Below are positions 1 to 5,575 of a stretch of DNA of 5,575 nt, in pieces. The position numbers and the translations under genes were made by a program. Numbering within the stretch: the stretch's first letter is position 1; each line of letters starts with the position of its first letter. Under the pieces are notes generated by a model. That model worked only from the letters and a program-made list of their open reading frames with translations. It did not search any database and was not told the DNA's origin. The DNA is taken from contig WGBF01000635.1 in the NCBI GenBank assembly GCA_015494485.1, positions 1 through 5,575 of the forward strand, written 5' to 3'. Source of the DNA: a bacterium (GTDB lineage Bacteria; Calditrichota; Calditrichia; RBG-13-44-9; J042).

Positions 1-3000
1 GGTATCTGCCGCCATCGGTTTTACTTCATCCATACGCGCCGTATCGGCTAAGGAAACGCCAAATTTTTCCGCTAACTTGGGAATATTGAGAACCACATTC
101 TTGTATTCGTCCACCGCACGGTCATACGCAGGAACTGCTGCTTGAAACGCTTTGTACCGTTCCACCAATGCTTTTTCTCGCGGCAGATTTTCAGGGATTC
201 TCTGGTTCACAATCGCATTGGCCAGTTCTTCATACGCCTCGGCAATCCGGTACATGGCTTCAAAGCCGCGCACAGAGCCCAGTTCAATAACTTTTGCGTA
301 GGCTTTTTGCAGTTCTTTCAGCAACGCCTGTTTGCGCTTAAGTTGCGCCCGCACATTGCTGGGGGGGTACGAAAATTGGATGGCTTTGTATTCCGCATAA
401 AGAATTTCCGCTAACTTAAAGTAGCTTTCAGCAGCATAATACAAATTGGGGTTTTTACCCAGGCGGGCAAATTCTTCGCTCCGGCGAATTGCATTTTGAA
501 ATTCCCGCTTCGCCAGGTCAAATTGTCCTTGATCAAAATAATATTCACCCCGGCGATACAACGCCTCAATTGTTCGGGGATCATCCGGATATTGGGTTGC
601 AAACCGCTGAAATATTTCGTTTGCTCCCGTCAGGTTGTTCAACTTGAGATAATACTTGGCATTTTCAAATAACAAATCTTTAGACTCCGGATTGCCCGGA
701 TACTGAGCAATGTATTCATTATTGACCCGAATTGCATTTTCCCAATCTTCAGCTTTGGCATAAAACAAGCTGGCATTATACAAGGCCACTTCCGCATCCT
801 TGGTTCCCGGGAACATCTGGGCAATGCGTTCAAACGTTTTAGCTACGTTTTTGTAATCTTCCAGCTCTTTGTAATCTTCTGCAATATTGCTTAACGCGGA
901 GAGGACATATTTGGATTTTGGGAAATTATCTACCAGCACATTGTAAGCGTCAATCGCCTTTAACCACTCTCCGGCCTGTTCGTAATTATAAGCGCTTTTA
1001 AACAGTGCCAAATCTGCAAACGTTACATAGTCTTTTGCATCGGTGTATACGCGGAAATATTCCCGCGCCGCTTCCAGGTGATTCCCCTGTTGTTCCAGTT
1101 TTTCTGCATTCTTAAAAATAGACTCCCCAATTCGGCGTTCTGCCAATTTCCGTTGCTCTTCCGGTACTTCCGGGGATTGCGCCACCCTTCGGGCAACTTT
1201 TTCCGCATCGGTGTATTGTCCCAGGAAGAAGTAACTGTTCATTAAGGAAATTAACCCAATGCTCTTTTGTTGCGCTTTGGGGAATTTCCGCACCATGGTT
1301 TTGTAATATTTTTTCGCAATATCGAATTGCTTGTGGTTGTAGTACAGCGCACCCGCATCAGCCAGCACACTTGCGGTTTCCGGAGCATTGGGGAACAGCT
1401 TGATGAAATTATCATAAGCTTCTGCCAGCAGTTTCTCTTCCGGTGTTAATTCCTGTACCGGCATTTTGGAAAAATCAATGCCCTGTAGCTGGGTCGTATC
1501 CTGCTGGGCCATCGCCATTTTCACAAGAGTATCGGCAACGACAATGGCATTTTCAGCCGCATCCCGGCGATGTTTATCTTCCAGATAGTCGTTACTGACT
1601 TTGATGTACTCATCAAATGCTTCCCGGAATCGATGCAATTTGGTATCCAGAATAAACGCCAGCGACCAGTTAATTTCATACGCATTTTCATCCGTGGGGT
1701 AATTTTCCAGATAAAACCGAGCTTGTTTAGCAAATTCTTCGTAATACGCCGTTGCATCTTCACCATTCTTTTCCGCTTCCTGCGCCCTGGCCAGCGTGTA
1801 ACCGATGTTTGCCCGCAATGCTTCTTCCGTCAACCGGTAGGCCTCATCCAGCGCCGCAATTTTATCCGGGTTGTCACTTTGTTCCAGTTGGGTATACCAT
1901 TCGGAATGCGGATTGTACATTTCAAACAATTTCTGGCGTTCCGCAAAGGCCTGTTCAAATTTTTGATCCGCCAGGTAGGCATCGGCTATTTTTTTCTGTA
2001 CTCTGGGTGCATAGGCATAATCTGGGTACAATTCCAGCAATTTCTGGTAGGATTGAATGGCATCTTCCCACTGAGTAATCTTGGCATACCGGTCACCCAT
2101 TTTCTCCAGAATATCCACTCCGTAAGCCGGCATACCCAGTTTCTGGATAAATGCTGCGGCATTATCCACACCGCTGTTTTTATAAGCGGGGTCTACAAAG
2201 GAAGCGGCAATATATTCCAGTGCTTCGGGCTTGATTTCTGGACGGACATAGGTATGGGCAACATCGTCATCGGCAAGTTTTTCGATGTCGTTTACCACGC
2301 CCACAAAATACACAATGGCGTCTGTGTAGTAATTGGGATCAGCACCTGCCAGACGAAAATACGTCCACCCCAATTTATACATGGCTTCATCATAGCGGGG
2401 AGAATCCTTGTATTGAAGCACATTTTTATACAACCGTGCCGCTTTGTTCAATTTCATGATGGTAACTTCCCGGGAATCGCCGGTACGCGGGGTAAAATAA
2501 TATTCCGCCAGTTCCATATAGGCTTCCGGTGCATAGCGACTTTCCGGAAACTGATCCAGCAATTGGCGAAAAACTGCTTCCGCTTTATCCCACTGATCCA
2601 TCTTTTTATATAGGTAACCCTTGTTGTACAGGGCATCATCCAGTAAATCCGAATCCGGGAAATTGTTGATAATCAAATCATAAATGGCAATTGCTTTGGA
2701 ATAGTCATATTTGGGTGCTTCCGGTTCTTTGGGCTCAACCTTTACTTTCCCGATTCGGTAAAGGGAATCCAGCCGTTCGAATTCTTTATACTGCCGGTCG
2801 TATTCTTCCATGGCACGATCAAAGTCGCGCTGGGCTTCTTCGTAATAATATTCCGCAATGCGAATTAAGATTTTGTCCTGATTCGAGTTTTCTTCCGGGG
2901 AAACCTGAATAAATTCCTGGCTAATTTCCAGCCCCTCGGATTGAGTTTTTGCCTGTTGTTTTAACAGACGTTCCCGCTGTTTGGCCAGAATTTTGCGAAT

Positions 3001-3180
3001 AACGACCAATTCTTCTACCGAGAACACCTTCAACAGGGAATCACTCAGCACTACCCCCTGTGCAGACACGGGCTGAACCGGCCCCTCCCAGCCTAAACCC
3101 AGAACCAGGAAAATGATGGCAACAACACTCAGAAATTGTTTTTGCATATTCATGGACACTTTTTGTTTATTGGTTTTCAT
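1..3180 (-). CDS. Large exported tetratricopeptide-repeat protein (3' end outside window)
   Basis: The reading frame is open from the ATG at 3180 to the left edge: 1060 codons, no stop, so the C-terminus is missing. Residues 1-40 look like a Sec signal peptide, with Lys-rich start, hydrophobic core about 17-30 (FLSVVAIIFLVLGLG) and a likely cut after VSA before QG. A charged helical stretch (about 45-140) follows, including RIAEYYYEEAQRDFDRAMEEY. From about 160 to 990 nearly everything is TPR-like helix pairs. Typical ones are 181-213 (DALYNKGYLYKKMDQWDKA), 360-386, 584-634 and a regular block at 722-900. F/Y-P turns close the repeats, for example at P175/P212, P597/P634 and P754/P791/P828/P865. 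Residues 552-583 break the array as a linker. No catalytic motif or cysteine is seen. The N-terminal order of motifs (AEYYYEEA, LYNKGYLY, PEAYMELAEYYF, YDEAMYKLGWTYFRL) resembles, from memory, large myxobacterial envelope TPR proteins such as AgmK/GltI. The role is probably periplasmic scaffolding or protein-protein binding. It overlaps the upstream gene by 14 bases, so the two are co-translated. The exact function is unknown. Confidence 0.93.
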   Translation of the reverse strand, partial: MKTNKQKVSMNMQKQFLSVVAIIFLVLGLGWEGPVQPVSAQGVVLSDSLLKVFSVEELVVIRKILAKQRERLLKQQAKTQSEGLEISQEFIQVSPEENSNQDKILIRIAEYYYEEAQRDFDRAMEEYDRQYKEFERLDSLYRIGKVKVEPKEPEAPKYDYSKAIAIYDLIINNFPDSDLLDDALYNKGYLYKKMDQWDKAEAVFRQLLDQFPESRYAPEAYMELAEYYFTPRTGDSREVTIMKLNKAARLYKNVLQYKDSPRYDEAMYKLGWTYFRLAGADPNYYTDAIVYFVGVVNDIEKLADDDVAHTYVRPEIKPEALEYIAASFVDPAYKNSGVDNAAAFIQKLGMPAYGVDILEKMGDRYAKITQWEDAIQSYQKLLELYPDYAYAPRVQKKIADAYLADQKFEQAFAERQKLFEMYNPHSEWYTQLEQSDNPDKIAALDEAYRLTEEALRANIGYTLARAQEAEKNGEDATAYYEEFAKQARFYLENYPTDENAYEINWSLAFILDTKLHRFREAFDEYIKVSNDYLEDKHRRDAAENAIVVADTLVKMAMAQQDTTQLQGIDFSKMPVQELTPEEKLLAEAYDNFIKLFPNAPETASVLADAGALYYNHKQFDIAKKYYKTMVRKFPKAQQKSIGLISLMNSYFFLGQYTDAEKVARRVAQSPEVPEEQRKLAERRIGESIFKNAEKLEQQGNHLEAAREYFRVYTDAKDYVTFADLALFKSAYNYEQAGEWLKAIDAYNVLVDNFPKSKYVLSALSNIAEDYKELEDYKNVAKTFERIAQMFPGTKDAEVALYNASLFYAKAEDWENAIRVNNEYIAQYPGNPESKDLLFENAKYYLKLNNLTGANEIFQRFATQYPDDPRTIEALYRRGEYYFDQGQFDLAKREFQNAIRRSEEFARLGKNPNLYYAAESYFKLAEILYAEYKAIQFSYPPSNVRAQLKRKQALLKELQKAYAKVIELGSVRGFEAMYRIAEAYEELANAIVNQRIPENLPREKALVERYKAFQAAVPAYDRAVDEYKNVVLNIPKLAEKFGVSLADTARMDEVKPMAADT
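481..1017 (-). repeat. Regular TPR block with 37-residue spacing (residues 722-900 of the exported protein)
   Basis: Four F/Y-P turns (P754, P791, P828, P865) follow one another at exactly 37 residues. Each is followed by a helix that begins near an (A/L)L pair: YVLSAL, DAEVAL, SKDLL and TIEAL. The helices between carry the TPR pattern of small residues and aromatics (YNYEQAGEWLKAIDAY, YFDQGQFDLAKREF). The spacing is longer than the 34 residues of classical TPRs and resembles the BamD/CpoB-type envelope repeats. This is a repeat at protein level; the DNA copies are clearly diverged. Confidence 0.8.
2497..2694 (-). repeat. N-terminal TPR pair (residues 163-228 of the exported protein)
   Basis: Two TPR-like units are seen here: AIAIYDLIINNFP followed by LYNKGYLYKKMDQWDKAEAVF, then LLDQFP followed by PEAYMELAEYYF. 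Their Pro residues (P175, P212) are 37 apart, the same period as in the C-terminal block. The pair is followed by more degenerate helices (PRYDEAMYKLGWTYF, 261-275) in a region with several short insertions. Confidence 0.75.
3061..3180 (-). other. Predicted Sec signal peptide of the downstream TPR protein
   Basis: Codons 1-40 encode a Lys-containing n-region, a hydrophobic core (residues 17-30) and a c-region ending PVSA, followed by QG. V-S-A fits the small-x-small rule of signal peptidase I. No lipobox cysteine is present, so this is not a lipoprotein signal. If translation began at Met10 (3153) or Met12 (3147), the signal peptide would still be intact and of more usual length (about 29-31 residues). 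Export is therefore supported whichever start is used. Confidence 0.8.
3167..3180 (-). other. 14-base overlap of the two TPR genes
   Basis: The downstream gene's ATG (3180-3178) comes before the upstream gene's TAA (3169-3167), so ATGAAAACCAATAA is read in two frames. This leaves no room for a terminator or separate promoter and shows that the two genes share a transcript. If Met10 at 3153 is the real start, the genes would instead be separated by 13 bases, which still fits an operon. Confidence 0.65.
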
Positions 3181-5557
3181 CTTCTTCACCCGGCGATGTA
3201 TCAAAATACGTTTCCCTGAACTGTCGTTCCCGCTCGGCTTTCAACCGCGCGCGTTCTTCCCGACGAGCACGCATGGTCATAAAGCGGATTTCCGCTTCGA
3301 TTTTTTTGATTTTATCTTCAATGGTCTTTTTGCGATTTTCGATTTCGGCGTTCACCCGGTTCATTAAATTGGCGATATACGTTATTTTGTCCTGAATGGT
3401 ACGCTGCTGTTCAAAATGGACGTTGATGATACCAAAGGCCCCAAAATCTCCCCACTTGTTAAATTCCGGATATGGGTTGGGAGAAGCATCAATGAAATAG
3501 GTAGTGGCCAATAAGCGGTCATACTTTTTGCGCAATTCATCCAGTTGTTGCAATTCAATTTCCAGATTAATAAGGGCAGAATAGTCCCGATTATTCCGGG
3601 CAATTTGAATGGCATCTTCCAATCGGCTAATCCGCCCCAGCAGATCATCATAATCCGCCAATATTTCCTGACGGGTCTTTACATTTTTATTATATCGGAA
3701 TTTTTCATCGGCGACATAGCGGCTTACCGGATATTCATCAAACCAGTTTACCTGTTTGGCAGAAGCCACCATTTCCGCCGGGAACATCTCCAGCACGTTC
3801 ACCAAACGCACCATAATGCTATCAATTTTCTTAATGGCTGCTTTATTTCCCTGTTCAATTGCATTTCGTTTCAGGGAATCCAGAACGGTCATCGTTTTAA
3901 GCAACTCTCCCAATTCCCGGTATACGGATGCGCCCACAGCGCTGTTTTCGGCCAGTTCCAGGGATTGCAATTCACTTTCCAACTGATCGCCAATTTGCTT
4001 GGCACGGGCAAACACTTCCGGTTTATTCATTTGAAGCGCCCGTTCCTGGAGTCGCCGTGCTTCATCATGCAATTCTTCCAGCCGGTGTTTTTCTTCCAGA
4101 TAGGCATAAAACGATTTTTCTTTTTGTTTGGCGGCATAGACCTGGCGATACTCCTCAATGGCCGAAAGCGGTTTCCCCTCCAGCTGATCCAGATAGGCAA
4201 TTAAGCTCTGCGCTTCCATTCGGTAGGGAGAGGCATAGTACTCATCCAGCAACTGCTTGGCATACTGACGGGCCAGGGTAAAATCCGGCACATTATCAGG
4301 TAATTTACTCATTTCCAGTTCGTAATGTGCCCAGGCCAGAGCATTTAATACTTTGTCATACCGGGGATAATCCGGAGGAATATTCATTAAATACTGAATA
4401 GCAATGTCATAATTTTTCCGTTCATATTCCATAATGCCCAATTTGTAATACGAGAGGGCAATAATTTCTTTGGGCGTTTTGGGATTACTGCTTAAGGCCA
4501 CATAAAGGGCCACGGCATCATCATACAATTTGTTGGAAGCAAAAATATTGGCAATAAAATACCGAGCGTAAGCATAGTAGGGATTGCTTTCCGGAATTTC
4601 CTGTAAAATGTTAACCGCCTGATTGTAATCCCCCAACTGCTGATAGGCCATTGCCTGGAGGAATGCCACATCGTAATAATCATCCCGACTGGAACTGGCT
4701 ACATTCCTGTACTGCCGGGCATAATCGATGGTTGCATCGAAATTGTCTGTAGAATAACTGATTTGAACCAATCGCGATAGGGCATCCGGTAAATAAACGG
4801 TATTGGGATATGTTTGCAGCAGTTGTTCATATTGTTGTTTTGCTTCGTCAAAACGCAATAAAGCGAAATTACTTTCGGCACGGTAAAACCAAACGTCATC
4901 CAGATTTCGAACCCCCCAGGCGGGATAGGTTTCCAGAATATCCGCCAGCAACCGTTCCGCCAGGTCGTAATCCTCGTAGTTAAAATTCAAATAGGCATAT
5001 TCAAGCTCATCATTAAACATGCGCAGAATTTCATTCAGTCCGGATTTCTCCAGTAAATTTTTCCGCACCACCTTTACTTCTGCCAGACGCGCCTGATAGT
5101 CAATGATATCGTACTTTCGCCATTCTTTGAACAGGTCATAAATGGTGTACCGGCGGGTTGGTTCGCCAGAAGAGGTTGTAGAGGTGGCTTGTTTTTGCAC
5201 AGGTTCGCCAAACGTACTCAGCAATTTTTGTCGGGATTCCTGAACCTTTTGTCGAAGGGTTTGACCGCTCTGGGCCCGATCCAGCTGAATCATTTCTTCT
5301 GCCACATACAACATCTGCAAAGCGTCTTCAAAGACTTTCTTTTTGCGGTAGTCAATTTCTCCCCGTTCCAGGGTTAACTGTATCCGCGCGGCAAGTTCAA
5401 TAATAAAGCGATCCAGATCCTGGATATTGGCCTGTTGCAATCGGCCATGAAGCTGCTCAATTTCCTGCAGCATTTGTTTTAAATCGGCAAAATATTTTCG
5501 GCGGGCTTTTTTAATATTCGGGATACGCCGGTGCATTTCCCGGTTTACCAGACGCAT
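3167..5557 (-). CDS. TPR and coiled-coil protein, 796 residues, function unknown
   Basis: This is a complete frame from ATG (5557) to TAA (3169-3167). Domains in order: a basic N-terminus (HRRIPNIKKARRKY, 9-22); an amphipathic, probably coiled-coil helix region about 20-115; a Ser/Thr-rich linker 122-133; a helical segment 138-183 starting YTIYDLFKEWRKYD; about eight TPR-like helix pairs 184-475 (for example WFYRAESNFALLRFDEAKQQYEQLL at 223-247 and YYKLGIMEYERKNYDIAIQYL at 370-390); a long helical region 480-685; a Gly/aromatic segment 687-716; and a highly charged helix 738-783 followed by an acidic tail. There is no cysteine, enzyme motif or internal membrane segment. From the 5557 start no signal peptide is present, which would make the protein cytoplasmic. 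However, the frame is open upstream to the window edge (RFLVSL precedes Met1), so a longer form with an export signal cannot be excluded. A scaffold or adaptor role is inferred from the TPRs and from the tight link to the exported TPR protein downstream. I do not recognise a named family. Confidence 0.92.
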   Translation of the reverse strand: MRLVNREMHRRIPNIKKARRKYFADLKQMLQEIEQLHGRLQQANIQDLDRFIIELAARIQLTLERGEIDYRKKKVFEDALQMLYVAEEMIQLDRAQSGQTLRQKVQESRQKLLSTFGEPVQKQATSTTSSGEPTRRYTIYDLFKEWRKYDIIDYQARLAEVKVVRKNLLEKSGLNEILRMFNDELEYAYLNFNYEDYDLAERLLADILETYPAWGVRNLDDVWFYRAESNFALLRFDEAKQQYEQLLQTYPNTVYLPDALSRLVQISYSTDNFDATIDYARQYRNVASSSRDDYYDVAFLQAMAYQQLGDYNQAVNILQEIPESNPYYAYARYFIANIFASNKLYDDAVALYVALSSNPKTPKEIIALSYYKLGIMEYERKNYDIAIQYLMNIPPDYPRYDKVLNALAWAHYELEMSKLPDNVPDFTLARQYAKQLLDEYYASPYRMEAQSLIAYLDQLEGKPLSAIEEYRQVYAAKQKEKSFYAYLEEKHRLEELHDEARRLQERALQMNKPEVFARAKQIGDQLESELQSLELAENSAVGASVYRELGELLKTMTVLDSLKRNAIEQGNKAAIKKIDSIMVRLVNVLEMFPAEMVASAKQVNWFDEYPVSRYVADEKFRYNKNVKTRQEILADYDDLLGRISRLEDAIQIARNNRDYSALINLEIELQQLDELRKKYDRLLATTYFIDASPNPYPEFNKWGDFGAFGIINVHFEQQRTIQDKITYIANLMNRVNAEIENRKKTIEDKIKKIEAEIRFMTMRARREERARLKAERERQFRETYFDTSPGEEDENQ
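3186..3190 (-). promoter_or_regulatory. Shine-Dalgarno-like GGTGA supporting the start at 3180
   Basis: On the minus strand GGTGA precedes the ATG at 3180 with five bases (AGAAG) between. It matches the right-hand part of the canonical GGAGGTGA. It lies inside the last codons of the upstream gene, so ribosomes finishing that gene are close by, which suggests translational coupling. The alternative ATGs at 3153 and 3147 have only a weak AAAGTG in front of them. This decided the start choice, with moderate certainty. Confidence 0.45.
4133..5008 (-). repeat. TPR array of the 796-residue protein (residues 184-475)
   Basis: About eight helix pairs can be aligned by eye, beginning near residues 184, 223, 258, 294, 326, 366, 401 and 446. 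Most carry the TPR pattern of an aromatic or small residue in helix A and (F/Y)D-x-A in helix B, as in RFDEAKQQY, NFDATIDYA, DYNQAVNIL, LYDDAVALY and NYDIAIQYL. Spacing varies from about 32 to 45 residues, so this array is less regular than the one in the downstream protein. It forms a superhelical surface suited to binding a partner protein. Confidence 0.8.
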
Positions 5558-5559
5558 TA
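5555..5559 (-). other. TAATG stop-start overlap at the right edge
   Basis: On the minus strand the sequence reads GCTTAATGCG. TAA (5559-5557) shares its last A with the ATG of the 796-residue gene. The frame ending at this TAA would encode ...GFWLA before the stop and may be the end of an upstream gene. Only 16 bases of it are visible, so it cannot be called as a gene. If real, the arrangement indicates translational coupling and would explain why no clear ribosome binding site precedes the ATG at 5557. Confidence 0.35.
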
Positions 5560-5575
5560 AGCTAACCAGAAACCG

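Noticed and set aside
142..414. Plus-strand open frame of 90 codons near the left edge
   Set aside because: It is antisense to the continuing TPR frame in the complement register, with no ribosome binding site or recognisable protein character.
1570..2613. Plus-strand open frame of 347 codons, rich in Phe, Ile and Gly
   Set aside because: It lies exactly opposite the exported TPR gene in the register where each codon is the reverse complement of a sense codon. Stops there need TTA, CTA or TCA codons in the sense gene, which are rare in it. The composition (many Phe from GAA, many Gln from CTG) is that of an antisense shadow, and the opposite strand has a signal peptide and continuous TPRs.
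2691..2912. Short plus-strand frame with hydrophobic and Pro-rich translation
   Set aside because: It lies fully inside the TPR coding region, shows no start signal, and its residues look random. The opposite strand encodes clear helical protein here.
3140..3200. Possible promoter or terminator between the two TPR genes
   Set aside because: The genes overlap, no hairpin followed by a T-run on the minus strand is visible, and no convincing -35/-10 pair is seen. The A-rich stretch codes for the Lys/Asn/Gln start of the signal peptide.
3545..4204. Plus-strand open frame of 219 codons
   Set aside because: It is in the same codon-complement register opposite the 796-residue TPR gene, with Phe-rich, domain-free translation. 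It is a shadow of the real gene.
1..5575. Direct DNA repeats or a CRISPR-like array suggested by recurring TTCCGG and TTCNNG words
   Set aside because: These words are recurrent Glu/Pro/Arg codons (GAA, CCG, CGG) of the TPR proteins read on the other strand. There are no regularly spaced identical units or spacers.

Overview
The window holds two long genes, both on the minus strand and read from right to left, filling essentially all 5575 bases. Both encode large helical tetratricopeptide-repeat (TPR) proteins. No RNA gene, mobile element, CRISPR array, terminator or standalone promoter is visible.

Layout in reading direction: (1) 5557 to 3167 is a 796-residue protein with an N-terminal coiled coil, about eight TPR-like helix pairs, a long second helical region and a charged basic/acidic C-terminal tail. 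Its ATG overlaps a possible stop of an upstream gene in a TAATG arrangement, but its frame is also open to the window edge, so its true start could lie outside. (2) 3180 to 1 is a second TPR protein. It starts 14 bases before the first gene's stop, carries a Sec-type signal peptide, and runs off the left edge after 1060 residues without a stop. The junctions indicate one operon that extends beyond the window on the left and probably on the right.

Likely role: the second protein appears exported and is built almost entirely of TPR-like repeats. Several blocks repeat at exactly 37 residues, with an F/Y-P turn, as in envelope TPR proteins of the BamD/CpoB/YbgF kind and in the very large TPR proteins of myxobacteria and relatives (for example AgmK/GltI and AglT/GltE of the gliding machinery). 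The best guess is a pair of scaffold or adaptor proteins for an envelope complex, possibly one powered by a TolQ/TolR (ExbB/ExbD)-type motor. No motor gene is in view, so this is inference from protein style only.

Organism: moderate GC (roughly mid-40s percent by eye), weak Shine-Dalgarno signals, and long exported TPR proteins rich in Tyr, Glu and Lys suggest a Gram-negative (diderm) bacterium, perhaps from the Calditrichota/KSB1/Ignavibacteria/Fibrobacterota-Chlorobiota-Bacteroidota side of the tree. This placement is low confidence. No clearly new system can be demonstrated. The most notable features are the tandem of giant TPR proteins, the complete absence of cysteine in 1856 residues, and an unusual Gly/aromatic segment in the first protein.
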